Assembly: GCA_019218365.1 (NCBI GenBank)
Contig: JAHUUJ010000002.1
Coordinates: 310,001-374,000, forward strand
Direction of reading: 5' to 3'
Length of the DNA: 64,000 nt
From: Actinomycetaceae bacterium TAE3-ERU4
Lineage (GTDB): Bacteria > Actinomycetota > Actinomycetes > Actinomycetales > Actinomycetaceae
Shown here: in pieces, positions 1 to 10,600 of the stretch
How positions within the stretch are numbered: the first letter of the stretch is position 1
Layout: every line of letters begins with the position of its first letter
The notes under the pieces: generated by a model
Database searches by the model: none
What the model saw: only the letters and a program-made list of their open reading frames with translations
What the model was told of the DNA's origin: nothing
Program-made: the position numbers and the translations under genes

Positions 1-609
1 GCTCTCGGATGGGCTAGTCTTTACACTAGCGTGGAAGTGCTTTCTGGCCTGGCGATTGCCTGTCTGGGAGGAATTTCCCTCGGAGCGCTGATTGCTTCTC
101 GCCGCTGGGCCAACCGTGTTGGGATGCCGCTAATTGTCGCTTCGCAGACAATCCCCATTATCGCTATTGCTCCACTGATTATTCGTTGGGCCGGGTTTGG
201 TATCCAAGGGAAAATAGCGCTCGTGGCCATCTATGCTAGCCTTCCCATTATTATCGCCACCACGCACGGGGTCAGAACCCTTGGGCAAAGTGGTGCACAA
301 GTTGCCTTTTCCCTCGGGGCAAAACCAAGCTGGGTACTTTTGCACGTAAAATTACCAGCGGCTCTTCCGTCGATTATCGCGGGGATTAAAATTTCTGCGA
401 CCTATGCGTTTGGCACTGCCGCAACCGCCGAGTACGTGGGTGCGCAATACGGGCTAGGAACATATCTAAACGTTGCTAAAAATAGTTTCCGCACTGATTT
501 AGTGTTCGCGGCTACCTTTACTTTGGCGGGGCTTACCTTGATTCTTTTTAGCTTTATTTGGCTGCTCGAAAGAATCCTTATTCCCTGGAATGAGGAGGAC
601 AGAACATGA
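1..609 (+). CDS. ABC transporter permease, C-terminal part (SsuC/ThiX-like)
   Basis: The reading frame is open to the first base of the window, so this is the 3' part of a longer gene; the GTG at 31 is probably not the start. The product is a polytopic membrane protein. It carries the binding-protein-dependent permease EAA loop (GAKPSWVLLHVKLPAALPS, then IAGIK), through which such permeases contact the ATPase, and a typical GLGTYL segment after it. The family imports sulfonates, taurine, thiamine precursors or related small molecules; the substrate cannot be read here because the binding-protein gene lies outside the window. The stop overlaps the ATPase start by 4 bp (ATGA), so the two are translationally coupled. 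Confidence 0.85.
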   Translation, partial: ALGWASLYTSVEVLSGLAIACLGGISLGALIASRRWANRVGMPLIVASQTIPIIAIAPLIIRWAGFGIQGKIALVAIYASLPIIIATTHGVRTLGQSGAQVAFSLGAKPSWVLLHVKLPAALPSIIAGIKISATYAFGTAATAEYVGAQYGLGTYLNVAKNSFRTDLVFAATFTLAGLTLILFSFIWLLERILIPWNEEDRT

Positions 610-1400
610 GTCTTATTCGAGTAACTCAGGTGGGACATACCTACGATTTAGGAAAACAACGCGGGGGTGGGGAAAGAAAACCCCAACCTGTACTAAAAAA
701 TGTAAACCTGAATTTTGCTGCGGGACAGACTACAGCGATAGTTGGTATTTCCGGGTGCGGAAAAAGTACTTTATTAAAAACCATCTGCGGGATTCTTCGG
801 CCGACAGAAGGAAAGATTGAAATCGCTGCGGGTGATACCTACAGAATGGTGCGCGGGGGAGACATCGCTTTAATGCCGCAATCCGATGGGCTGTTTCCCT
901 GGGAAAATGTTCTTGATAATTTAATCCTTGCCGCGCGTATCCACGGTTCTTGCCTGAAAACCGCCCGAGAAGATGCGCAGAATCTACTAGAAACTTTTGG
1001 CTTAGGTCCCTACTGTCACTACTGGCCGCAACAGCTTTCGGGGGGAATGCGTTCTCGGGTGAGTTTTTTACGCACCCTGATGGCACAAACACCTGCTATC
1101 GCACTGGACGAACCGTTTGGATCTCTTGATGCGATTACCCGTGAAAATGCCCAGAATTGGTTAAAGTCCGTGATGTCCTCGCGAGAACTTACGCTTATTT
1201 TAGTTACTCACGATATCGACGAGGCAATGATAATGGCTGACCGAGTAGTGGTAATGGGCAGAGCTACTACAGATAGGGCAACTTCTCTTACAGTTTTTGA
1301 TGCCGCGAAAATACACGGGCGTAACCAAGCTGAATATGCTCACTTACGGGCACAGATTCGTGCCAGCCTAGCTGATTCCACGCAGGGAATGCGCCCATAA
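606..1400 (+). CDS. ABC transporter ATP-binding protein (SsuB/TauB-like)
   Basis: ATPase of 264 residues that powers the permease encoded just upstream. All nucleotide-binding motifs are present in order: Walker A GISGCGKST, Q-loop within MPQSDGLFPWENV, signature LSGGMRSR, Walker B with DEPFGSLD, and the switch histidine in VTHDIDEA. The FPWENV after the Q-loop is typical of the nitrate/sulfonate/thiamine-precursor importer ATPases. The start codon lies inside the stop region of the permease gene (ATGA), preceded by gaggagg. The gene ends just before a strong hairpin, so it is the last gene of the importer operon. Substrate unknown. Confidence 0.9.
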   Translation: MSLIRVTQVGHTYDLGKQRGGGERKPQPVLKNVNLNFAAGQTTAIVGISGCGKSTLLKTICGILRPTEGKIEIAAGDTYRMVRGGDIALMPQSDGLFPWENVLDNLILAARIHGSCLKTAREDAQNLLETFGLGPYCHYWPQQLSGGMRSRVSFLRTLMAQTPAIALDEPFGSLDAITRENAQNWLKSVMSSRELTLILVTHDIDEAMIMADRVVVMGRATTDRATSLTVFDAAKIHGRNQAEYAHLRAQIRASLADSTQGMRP

Positions 1401-1409
1401 ATAACTTAT

Positions 1410-1448
1410 AGAGGAAGTGACCCGATTAGCAATCGGGTCACTTCCTCT
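1410..1448. terminator. bidirectional hairpin terminator
   Basis: Perfect inverted repeat with two 18-nt arms (starting agaggaagtgacccgatt) and a 3-nt loop. It lies between the convergent ABC ATPase and DEAD-box helicase genes and probably serves both strands. Confidence 0.8.
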
Positions 1449-1453
1449 AAAAC

Positions 1454-2998
1454 TTAGGAGTCTTCACTCTTACGTCGCCTGCGACGAGGGCGGCGTGAGC
1501 CTTCCTCACCGTTTCGTGGGGAGCGTTCTTTCCCTGGGGTTTCAGTTTTTTCCGAGCGGCGTACCCGACGACGCGGACGCGCTTGGGAAGAGCGGGCAGA
1601 TCGTTCTTTTGGTGCTTTTTCACTACGCGATGCGGTCGCACGAGGTAGGCGTGATTTTGCGTCGCGGGGGATATCCAAATCAACGTAGAGATGTTCACTG
1701 GTGTGGTAAGTTTCTACCGGTTCGGGGGTCCCCAAACCAAGGGCCTTGTCAATTAGGCGCCAGCGGGGAACATCATCCCAGTCTACGAAAGTAACTGCAC
1801 TTCCCTTAGCACCGGCTCGTCCGGTACGGCCGATTCGGTGCAGGTAAATCTTTTCGTCCTCGGGGCACTGATAGTTAATAACGTGTGTTACATCATCAAT
1901 ATCAAGGCCACGGGCGGCCACGTCAGTGGCTACCAAAACATCAATATTTCCAGAGCGGAAAGACTTCATCGCTTTCTCGCGAGCACCTTGGCCGAGGTCA
2001 CCGTGGAGTTCCCCAACGGAGAAACCACGCGATTTTAGTTCTTCGGCAAGGCTGGCGCAGGTACGTTTAGTCCGTGCAAAAATAATTGTCTTTCCCCGCC
2101 CGTTAGCCTGGAGAATCCGAGTTACAACTTCGGCTTTGTTCAACGAGTGAGCACGATAGACAACCTGTGTAATGGCCTTTACTGTGGCACCTTGATCAGT
2201 GGGATCTTGAGCTCTGATGTGGGTGGGGTGGCTCATGTAACGACGAGCCAGGGCGACGACCTGTCCAGGCATAGTGGCCGAGAAAAGCATGGTGTGGCGA
2301 ACTGCGGGAGTGCGCGCTAGAAGAGTTTCCACATCGGGGAGGAAACCTAAATCAAGCATTTCGTCAGCCTCGTCCAAGACTACTGTTTTCACTGAGGACA
2401 GGCGTAGTACTTTACGTTTGAGTAAATCGAGGAGACGCCCCGGAGTCCCGACTACTACCTCAACTCCGCGGGTCAGGGCTTCAATCTGCGGTTCAAACGG
2501 CATTCCGCCGTAGATTTCTACAGTTCTAATTCCGGTGCCACGCGAGGCAATTTCGGTATCCGAAGCCACCTGTTTGGCCAGCTCGCGGGTGGGAACCACA
2601 AATAAGGCTTGTGGTGCGCCGGGAACGGGGAGGGAGTCATATCCTTCATCTTGCGGACCAAATACGTGCGAAAGAGCCGGTAAAACAAACCCCAGGGTTT
2701 TTCCAGTTCCGGTTTTAGCTTGCCCAATAATATCCTGGCGGCGGAGGGCCACCGGGAGGGTGAGGGCCTGAATCGGGAAGGGGTGGGTAATTCCTGCCTC
2801 GGCAAGAGCTTTAGCGAATCTTGGGTCAACCCCAAAATCTGTAAAAGTTTTTTTATCTAGGTCCTTGGTGGAACCATCCTCGTCAGTAATGTCTGCACTG
2901 ACTTCTTGATCCGCTTGGGGGATACTGTCTTCGTCAATCGTGACGATTCCCGTTTTCGGGTTTTCTGCTTTGTTCAAGTTAATTTCTTCTGGCTTCAT
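1454..2998 (-). CDS. DEAD-box ATP-dependent RNA helicase
   Basis: RNA helicase of 514 residues, expected to act in ribosome assembly or RNA turnover. Motifs in order: Q motif region FPIQALTLP, motif I AKTGTGKT, Ia PTRELAKQV, Ib TPGRLLDLL, DEAD box VLDEADEMLDLGF, SAT in LFSATMPGQ, then the C-terminal RecA domain with ATDVAARGLD and HRIGRTGRAG. The last 70 residues are rich in arginine and lysine, a common RNA-binding tail. In mycobacteria the related gene (Rv3211) is next to a ferritin-like gene, as here at 3098. The N-terminal ~50 residues are acidic and not part of the helicase core. No strong ribosome binding site was seen in front of the ATG. Confidence 0.93.
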   Translation of the reverse strand: MKPEEINLNKAENPKTGIVTIDEDSIPQADQEVSADITDEDGSTKDLDKKTFTDFGVDPRFAKALAEAGITHPFPIQALTLPVALRRQDIIGQAKTGTGKTLGFVLPALSHVFGPQDEGYDSLPVPGAPQALFVVPTRELAKQVASDTEIASRGTGIRTVEIYGGMPFEPQIEALTRGVEVVVGTPGRLLDLLKRKVLRLSSVKTVVLDEADEMLDLGFLPDVETLLARTPAVRHTMLFSATMPGQVVALARRYMSHPTHIRAQDPTDQGATVKAITQVVYRAHSLNKAEVVTRILQANGRGKTIIFARTKRTCASLAEELKSRGFSVGELHGDLGQGAREKAMKSFRSGNIDVLVATDVAARGLDIDDVTHVINYQCPEDEKIYLHRIGRTGRAGAKGSAVTFVDWDDVPRWRLIDKALGLGTPEPVETYHTSEHLYVDLDIPRDAKSRLPRATASRSEKAPKERSARSSQARPRRRVRRSEKTETPGKERSPRNGEEGSRRPRRRRRKSEDS

Positions 2999-3085
2999 TT
3001 CTAGCTTTCAATCACAAACTACCAGCTTTAGAGCCGTAGCCTACTCCTACAGTCTAGCGCTCAGCAAGAATCCTCGCTCTGGCGG

Positions 3086-3091
3086 TAAGAT
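3086..3091 (+). promoter_or_regulatory. -10 box for leaderless start of the ferritin-like gene
   Basis: TAAGAT fits TANNNT and ends 6 nt before the ATG at 3098, so transcription is predicted to begin at the start codon. No Shine-Dalgarno sequence is present. Confidence 0.45.
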
Positions 3092-3097
3092 AGCTAC

Positions 3098-3742
3098 ATG
3101 GATGAAGCAAGCAAGAAGAAAACCTCAAACCTGCCTTCGGCCACTCCCGCCCAAGCCGGTTTTGTTGCGTATGCGACCTTGGCTGCGGTGGGACGAATGG
3201 GCAAAGACTCAACGATGGCTCCGTCTGTCGCACAGTCTTTACAGCTTACGAAAATGATTGAAAAAGCCTGTTTGGCAATGCGGGAGCTAGAAAAATGGGC
3301 ACTCAAGCATGACGAGGAGTTCTCCGGCCTCGTTGCTGGATTCTACGGGAATGTTAACGACCTGGAATCTCGCCTACGTCCCAAGGACTGGTGGGAGCGT
3401 TTAGTTAAGTCCTACGTGACAATCGGTCTTTTTGCGGATTTAGCTTCCGAGGTAGGTGGGGGAACTGATTTGGAGAATTGTTTCCCCGCGATGAGTGATT
3501 TTGGATACGGCGAGTTCGCTCAAGCATTGTTGCAAGAGCGAGTAAAGAATGATTCTGCCGAAGCTGCCCGTCTTTCTCTATGGGGACGACGTGTTTTTGG
3601 GGAAACCCTTGGCCTAACCCGGGAAGGACTTACCCTGCGCCTAGAACTAGGAGTACACGGAACTGCCCGTTTGATTGAAACTATGCATCATCTTGCCGAT
3701 TTACATGAGAAGAGAATGGAAGCGGCTGGTCTTTCCGGCTGA
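3098..3742 (+). CDS. ferritin-like fold protein (Rv3210c-like)
   Basis: Protein of 214 residues without signal peptide or membrane segment. Long helices rich in Leu, Ala and Glu and the position divergent to a DEAD-box helicase match the actinobacterial ferritin-like family represented by Rv3210c, sometimes annotated as MiaE-like hydroxylase. Residues usable for a di-metal site are present (Glu and His in the helices, for instance HDEEF and MHHLADLH) but I cannot assign ligands from sequence alone. The start is the ATG placed 6 nt after a TANNNT box, with no ribosome binding site, so a leaderless mRNA is likely. The biological role of the family is not established. Confidence 0.6.
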   Translation: MDEASKKKTSNLPSATPAQAGFVAYATLAAVGRMGKDSTMAPSVAQSLQLTKMIEKACLAMRELEKWALKHDEEFSGLVAGFYGNVNDLESRLRPKDWWERLVKSYVTIGLFADLASEVGGGTDLENCFPAMSDFGYGEFAQALLQERVKNDSAEAARLSLWGRRVFGETLGLTREGLTLRLELGVHGTARLIETMHHLADLHEKRMEAAGLSG

Positions 3743-3751
3743 TTTTGGTAA

Positions 3752-3793
3752 AAATAATCCCGGTTTCACCAAAGTATGAAACCGGGATTATTT
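3752..3793. terminator. bidirectional hairpin terminator
   Basis: Inverted repeat aaataatcccggtttca / tgaaaccgggattattt with an 8-nt loop between the convergent ferritin-like and DUF3107 genes. Confidence 0.8.
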
Positions 3794-3800
3794 AATATCT

Positions 3801-4037
3801 TTAGTTTCCACCCATACCGATGAAACCAACGGGACGTTTTGTGTCTTCTGTGAGTTCCAAATAGCCTAGGGCATGCGGGGGAATCATGACTTTACGGTTG
3901 TCAGATTCGCTGAGAACCAGCGGGGTATTGCTGCTAAGAGCTTCTGCTACCTGCTGCTTGAGCTCATCCTCGCTAATTTCGACATTTTCTAGTTGTAGTT
4001 CACGGGTGGCACCCTGAATACCGATTATTAGGTTCAC
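3801..4037 (-). CDS. DUF3107 family protein (TB9.4-like)
   Basis: Small acidic protein of 78 residues with GTG start preceded by gaaagg. The pattern fits the actinobacterial DUF3107 family (Rv3208A/TB9.4 in M. tuberculosis): N-terminal MNLIIGIQGATREL, a central ALSSN segment and a C-terminal hydrophobic ALGYLEL patch. The neighbourhood also matches mycobacteria, where it lies between the ferritin-like gene and adnA. Function unknown. It is transcribed away from adnA. Confidence 0.75.
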   Translation of the reverse strand: MNLIIGIQGATRELQLENVEISEDELKQQVAEALSSNTPLVLSESDNRKVMIPPHALGYLELTEDTKRPVGFIGMGGN

Positions 4038-4209
4038 GATGGCCTTTCTCTAGTTACGGTCCCTGAGGCGGGCATTTGTAAAGATTCTAAACGTGAGAAT
4101 GGTGCCCGGCAGACCTTTTTTAGTTTTTCGCCTGATAGAGATAATGAGTTTTTATCTTCTGCGAGGTCCGAGGTCGAAAAATGTCTAACCTAAATGGTTT
4201 ACTTAGTAT

Positions 4210-7200
4210 ATGAGCAATATTCGACTGGCTAAACCGCCCGCGGTTTCATTACCGCACCTTTGCGTTTCTCAGCAGGAAGTGCTGGAAGCCTACCGTGCAT
4301 CCGGGCGGGTAGTAGTCGAAGGGCGTCCCGGATCAGGTTTAAGTACTTTAGCGTTAGCTGCGTTGATTGAAGCTCCTGTTCCGCAAGGTCAAGATCGTCT
4401 TCCCGTGCTTTTGGTTCCCAGCCGAGTTCAGGTGGAAACCTTAAATAATTCGGCTTCTCGCCTGCTTCCAGACTCGCTATCTTCCGCGCGTCCAGTGCGT
4501 ACTCCGGCGGCGTTAGCTTTTGAGGTTTTACGTACTTTCTATGTTTCTCGTTCCGAGCCTGTAGATATTCCCACGCTACTTACGGGGGCGGAACTTGATA
4601 CTAAGATTCGTGAGTTGATGTCAGATGAACGAATTTCTTGGCCATCTTCTTTTCAAAGTGTGGAAGTTCGCTGTAGTCAAAACTTCATTGATGAGGCTCG
4701 TGCGACTATAGAACAGGCTAATGAACTGGGGATTACTCTTGAAGAACTGGTTTCTCGCAGTGGGATAACCGGGCCGGAACTTTGGGAGCCTTTAGCGCAG
4801 ATGATTTCCCTGCTGGATGAGGGACGAAAAGAGATACAGCGTTTGGAAGACGGTTTAGTGTCTCAACCGGTGGAACTGATGGGATCAGCCGCTTTGCAAA
4901 TGGCTTGCTATGTTCTGCGTAACTGGGATAAGTTGACTATTTCCCAAGGTCTTATTTCCGCTCGCCCGCGGTGGTCTGCAATTATTGCTGATGATTTACA
5001 GGACTTTTCACCGGGAGCAATGGACCTACTTTCTTTGGCTACGCAGGGGGTTCCTTTCTTAGGAACTTTTTGTCCTCGTTCACGAGTGGGTACCTATCGA
5101 GGGGCTGAGAACCAACGTTTAGGTGAACTGGGTAAAAAACTCTCTGCCGATACCTTCGTTCTACCGCAAAGGCGACGGACAACGGGTATGCCCGCGCAAT
5201 TAGTTGAGGATATCGTTAGGGCGATGGGCGGCTATAACGATAGTTTTACTGCCTTATCTCCGGATACGTTGGGAGATGCTGAGACTTTCGGCGGTGAATC
5301 TATAGCGGATGAACCTCTAGTTTCTTCGCCTACCCGCTTAAAGGCGAGCTATTTTTTGGATTTGGAAGCTCAATATAGTTCTATTGCTTCGGTAATTCGC
5401 CGTCGTCATCTTGATTTGGGGGTTCCACTGGAAAAGATGGCGGTAATTGTTCGTGCGAACACTGAGGTAAAGCAGGTTCGTTCCTATCTGGGACGGATGT
5501 CTGTACGGACTCAAGTGCCTTCTAGTGCCATTGTTTTTAGTCAGCATGTTGTCACTTCTCAGCTATTGCGAGTAATGGCTAATGACATTGGGTTTGAAGA
5601 AGTATTTTTGGGTCCTTTTGTTAGTGGCGACAAAATTGAGCTAGGTATATTGCTCCGTTTAGTTGAACAGCGTTTCGGGCTTAAAAAAGAGTGGAAGCGT
5701 GAATCTGTAGGAATTGCCGGTGGACTTGTCACAGAAGCGAATGAAGACAAAAAAGAAGATGTGTCCGAACTTTTGTCGCTTGTTCTAGGGCAGATACAAG
5801 CTGATAATGTGGGCGATAATTTAAGTGCTTTTCAAGTGCTATCTTGCCTTGCCCGTAACTATGAAGCGACCCGTGAATTTGTCGAATCGGAAAATATCGG
5901 CAATGCTCGCCCAATTTTAGAAAAGCTATTACGAACCAGCAGGATAATCACAGCTCGCTTTAGGGGACTGGAAACTCCAGTGACTTTATTTTCTGACCTT
6001 TGGGAGTCTTGCGGGGTAGAAAGTAAATGGGAACAGGCGGCAATTGCGGGTAAGGAATGGGCTGACAATCATCTCGATGCGGTCTGTGCTTTAGGGCGTT
6101 TCGCTGATTTATGGCAACAACTTAATCCGGGGAAAAACGCCACACAATTTGCGGCGGAAACTCTTGAATCTGAGATTCCAGTAACGAACCTAGCGGATAA
6201 GGCATATCGTCCGGCAGCGGTATTTGTCTTGACTGCTGCGCAGGCTGCAGGACGTGAATTCGATACGGTATTTCTGCCCGATATGCAGGACGGGAAATGG
6301 CCCAATCCTTTTTCTCAGGAAATAATTTTTAGTTCCGATTTACTTTCTTTGGATTTCGGAATTATGCCTACCTCACAGGAACAAAAACAAATTCGCAGGC
6401 GGGAAAAAATCGTTAGCGAATTACAAATGCTAATCAGCGCTTTAACTCGTGCAAGCGGGGAATTATATTTGAGTGCGGTAGCTGCCGAGGAAGAACTTCC
6501 TTCGCCTCTATTTACTATTTTGCCGACCCTTCGTTCCTTGGTTGAGAAACAAAGTGGGGAAGACATAAAACCCGTAAGAAGAATTGATCGTTTTGAATTA
6601 AGATCTTTGGTGGCTCAGCTTAGGCAGGGTCTATTATCCCCGGAAACTGATGAAAAAACTCGTTGTGTGTATCGTGCTTTGCTGGCTCGCCTAGCTAGTC
6701 ATGAGGTAGCTGGAGCCGATCCACGTACCTGGGTAGAAGCTCTTTTACCCAGTAGCGAAGCGAACCTACAAGAAGAAGGAGCAACGCTTTATCTGAGTCC
6801 TTCACGCATAGAGAGTTTGCTTAAATGTCCTTTGCGGGCTTTTTTGCAACAGAATCTTTCCTCTCCCGCAACGGACAGTCAGACGATTGGTATCATCATT
6901 CACCGCTTTGCTGAGGTTTATGCGAATGCCTTTAAAAAGTTTGAGCAAAAAGAAGAAAATCCCTCATTGGCTTTTGAAGAAGTTTTATTAAAAGAACTTG
7001 ATTTAGCCCTAAAACAGTTAAAAATTGATACCAGTTCAGTCGAGGGCGCAGCGAAAGAAAAGGACTGGAAAGAATACGTAAAACGGCTTACCAACTATCT
7101 AATTCACAAATCTACTACTCGTGCTGAAGCTGAATACAGCTTTTCCCTGGAAATGGGAGATATAAAGGTCAAGGGAATTATTGACCGAGTAGAACATGAT

Positions 7201-7629
7201 GAAACAAGTGGTAATTCAGACAAAGTCGAGGTAATTGACTTTAAGACTGGAAAGTCGCTGCCGTCTAAGCAACAAGCGCAGCTAAATCCCCAATTGGCGG
7301 CATACCAGCTAGCCTTACAACAAGAGGGGAAGGAAGTAACCGGGGCTGAACTAATTTATCTTTCCCAGGGGAAAGATAAACCGTCGCCACGTGGACAAGA
7401 TGGTTTATCCCTTGATTCTGAGTACACTCCGCGGGAGGACCTAACTGCCTCTACCTACCGTTTTCCGGAGGACGGGGGATTCAGCGCAGAAAAAACTAGG
7501 GAAATGATTTACAGTGCGGCTAACTCAATACGCGGTAATCGCTTGGAAGCGGTGGTTAACAAAGATTGTATGAACTGTAGTTTTAAGGGGATATGCCCCG
7601 CGCAAGATAGCTCTCGGAGGACCCTTTAA
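4210..7629 (+). CDS. adnA: AdnA-like helicase-nuclease subunit with degenerate motor
   Basis: Protein of 1139 residues: N-terminal UvrD/Rep-like motor, C-terminal RecB-family nuclease. With the next gene it should form an AdnAB-type heterodimer that resects double-strand breaks. The motor seems vestigial: the Walker A region (residues 38-46, GRPGSGLST) has Leu44 where the essential Lys should be, and the Walker B region reads ADDLQD rather than DEFQD. The nuclease looks intact, with VIDFKTGK near residue 1010 followed by QLAAYQLAL. Cysteines in LKCPLRAF (about 873) and KDCMNCSFKGIC (about 1120-1130) suggest an Fe-S cluster as in AddB-type nucleases. In mycobacteria AdnB supplies the driving motor, consistent with this. 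Start ATG lacks a clear ribosome binding site. Confidence 0.85.
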   Translation: MSNIRLAKPPAVSLPHLCVSQQEVLEAYRASGRVVVEGRPGSGLSTLALAALIEAPVPQGQDRLPVLLVPSRVQVETLNNSASRLLPDSLSSARPVRTPAALAFEVLRTFYVSRSEPVDIPTLLTGAELDTKIRELMSDERISWPSSFQSVEVRCSQNFIDEARATIEQANELGITLEELVSRSGITGPELWEPLAQMISLLDEGRKEIQRLEDGLVSQPVELMGSAALQMACYVLRNWDKLTISQGLISARPRWSAIIADDLQDFSPGAMDLLSLATQGVPFLGTFCPRSRVGTYRGAENQRLGELGKKLSADTFVLPQRRRTTGMPAQLVEDIVRAMGGYNDSFTALSPDTLGDAETFGGESIADEPLVSSPTRLKASYFLDLEAQYSSIASVIRRRHLDLGVPLEKMAVIVRANTEVKQVRSYLGRMSVRTQVPSSAIVFSQHVVTSQLLRVMANDIGFEEVFLGPFVSGDKIELGILLRLVEQRFGLKKEWKRESVGIAGGLVTEANEDKKEDVSELLSLVLGQIQADNVGDNLSAFQVLSCLARNYEATREFVESENIGNARPILEKLLRTSRIITARFRGLETPVTLFSDLWESCGVESKWEQAAIAGKEWADNHLDAVCALGRFADLWQQLNPGKNATQFAAETLESEIPVTNLADKAYRPAAVFVLTAAQAAGREFDTVFLPDMQDGKWPNPFSQEIIFSSDLLSLDFGIMPTSQEQKQIRRREKIVSELQMLISALTRASGELYLSAVAAEEELPSPLFTILPTLRSLVEKQSGEDIKPVRRIDRFELRSLVAQLRQGLLSPETDEKTRCVYRALLARLASHEVAGADPRTWVEALLPSSEANLQEEGATLYLSPSRIESLLKCPLRAFLQQNLSSPATDSQTIGIIIHRFAEVYANAFKKFEQKEENPSLAFEEVLLKELDLALKQLKIDTSSVEGAAKEKDWKEYVKRLTNYLIHKSTTRAEAEYSFSLEMGDIKVKGIIDRVEHDETSGNSDKVEVIDFKTGKSLPSKQQAQLNPQLAAYQLALQQEGKEVTGAELIYLSQGKDKPSPRGQDGLSLDSEYTPREDLTASTYRFPEDGGFSAEKTREMIYSAANSIRGNRLEAVVNKDCMNCSFKGICPAQDSSRRTL

Positions 7630-10600
7630 TGATGGATAAACAGACAAATGTATCTCCTGAGTTTATAAAGCTAATCCAGGAAATTAAAGGTAATCCAAAC
7701 TTTTGTCCGACGCCGGAACAGAGCAAAATTATTACGGCTTCACTTTCGCCCTTACTGGTAGTTGCCGGAGCCGGATCTGGAAAAACTGAAACCATGGCCA
7801 TGCGAGTTTTGTATCTGGTGGCTTTTGAAAATGTTCGTCCTGAAGAAATTTTAGGTCTAACATTTACCCGAAAAGCTGCATTGGAACTAAGAATTCGTGT
7901 TCGGCAAGGTCTGCAAAAACTATATGCTTCTGAGTATTGGAAAAGAACTTTTCCAACTCAGGAAGAAGGGGTGCTCGAACGTGGGGAACCACTTATTACG
8001 ACCTATAACTCTTACGCGGCAAGTCTTGTAAGAGATTACGGTTACACCATTGGCTTGTCTGGAAATACTCGTCTTATCGGGGAGGCCGAAGCTAGTATCC
8101 TGATGGAAACAGTGCTTGCGGGAGCGAAAGTTGAGGAATACCCGGAGCTGGTAGACCAAGCTACTTCAAGTACCCGTAAGTACGCGCGGCAAATTAGCTC
8201 TGATTTAGGCAACCACTACTATCCCGATCTTCCTTTCCAGGGTGGAGAAGACGAGATTCGGAACCTCAACGTTTGTGTAGGTAGACAGCTTGAAGAGTTA
8301 ATTCAGGAGCTTACCGACCTAGAAAAAGAAGTAAAAACCGAATCTGCCGGCCCCCTAACTGATTTGAAAAAAGCCCGTGAAAATCTCGAAACACGCAGAG
8401 CCTATCTACGTTTAGCCCTAGAGCTGGCAAGGCAGAAAAAAGCTGAAAATCTGATAGATTTTGCTGATCAAGTTGCCTATGCAACGAAAATCGTAAAAGA
8501 ACATCGGAGCGTCGTAGAAGGACAGCGGGAACGGTTCAAAGCAATTTTACTTGACGAGTTCCAAGACACTTCAGTAATTCAGCTAGAACTGCTATCTGAA
8601 CTATTTGCTGGGCAGGCGGTAACGGCAGTGGGGGACCCCCTGCAGGCCATCTATGGTTGGCGCGGGGCGTCGAGTGCAGCTTTGGATACCTTTACAGTTT
8701 CCTTCCGGGGGGAAGGGGCAGAAGCCAAAGACGTAGAAAAACTTACACTATCTACATCTTGGCGAAACGACTGCCTAATCCTCGATGTTGCGAATAAAAT
8801 TGCTTCTCCGTTAAACCCGATAATTTCCAAAGAAGAATCTTCGTCTCTTTCCTCTCAACGAGTTGTTAGCCCCGTTCTCAACCCCCGCCCGGGAGCAGAA
8901 AAAGGGCGGGTCTTGATGGGAACTTGCTTGAACAGTGCTGAAGAAAGCAATGTAGTAGCGACTTGGTTTAAAGCGGGATTACCCGGGGGAACAATCTCCG
9001 CAGATTCTCCTTCTATGGCGGTGCTTTGTCGCAAACGCAGTTTTATATCGCCGATGATAAATGCCTGTATAGACCATGAACTACCCTATGCAGTTCTCGG
9101 GCTAGGGGGATTGCTGGAAGTCCCAGTTATTCAAGATTTACTTTCTGCCCTACATATTGCCGATGATTCGGCGGATGACTTATACCTAATTCGCCTGCTC
9201 GATAAATGGCGGATATCTCCAGCGGACATAAATGCCCTGCGGAAACGCCTAAAAACGATAATTTCAGAATCCGCAGAAAAAAGTTCTGCTTTTGCTCCCC
9301 AAACATTAATTGATTTGATAAATGAAATTGCGGCTTTCCCCCGTCGGGAGCAATACCCGGAGCTGTCTACCGCGGCATTTGAACGCTGTAAAAAACTAGG
9401 AAAACAGATTCGTGAAATACGCTCGACGGTTGCTCAACCACTGCTTGAACGAGTATGGGCGGCTGTGCGGAGCCTAAACCTAGATATTGAAGTGCTCGCG
9501 CACCCCACTGACTTTCTGGCACGACGAAACCTGGATTTGTTTATTAAGCAGGTGCATGCTTTTGTTGAAAGTTCTGACAATCCAACGCTTACCCAATTAC
9601 TAATTTGGCTTGAGACCGCGCGCGAGGAAGAACGAGGGTTTGAGCAAGCCCTAGAGCCCGTTCCAGGAGCCGTAAATATCCTTACAGTACATGCCGCGAA
9701 AGGTCTCGAATGGGACAAAGTTGCAGTCGTAGGGTTAGCAGAGACAGCTTTCCCTACCCGCTCGGCACTTACGAAAGAAGAAAAAAATACCAGGATTCCA
9801 AAGGATCCTTACACCTCATCGGGATGGTTTAGTTCGAAAGGGGATTTCCCTATTCCCTTACGGGGTGATAAACAATATCTTCCGCAATTTTCCCCCTATC
9901 TGTATCGAGGTAGTGAGAAAAAATGGTTCAAAGAAGCCATGGCGCAGTTCCAAATTGAGATGGGCGAATATGAACTAAATGAAGAAAGGCGATTGGCGTA
10001 CGTCGCCTTTACAAGGGCGCGTTCCGAATTACTTTTGACTACCCCCACCTATCGCGATTATGAAGGTAGCACGCATATTCCCTCTCGTTTCTTCCTAGAA
10101 AGTGCTCAGATTCAAGGTGTGGAAACCCTACAAATCGGTGATGAAAAATATGATTATGAACGGATTGAACGTTTGGAATCTACCGGGGAAATAAGCGCGG
10201 ACTTAAATGAGATAATCTACTGGCCAAAATACGACTCAGATAATGTAATCCAAGCGCAAGAAGAAGTCCGTGAGGTACTTGCTATAGGGCAGCAAGAAAG
10301 TGCCGATATTATTAGTGAAATACTCGCTAGTTCTGCGCCGGAGGACGCTGCACTACAGCAGCTGATTACAGATGTTGAACTCCTGCTGAAAGAAAAAGCT
10401 GCACAGGAAGAAACCCAAGAAATTGTGATTCCCTTAAGTAGGGTTAGTGCAACGGGCTTTGAACAGTTAATGAATAAAACTTCTGAATATGCGCACCGTC
10501 TTCGCCGCCCACTTCCTCGGGTAGGAAACCAAAGCGCTGCATTAGGGTCGCTTTTCCATGCTTGGGCAGAAAAAGAACTCAGACGGGAAAGTACCCTATT

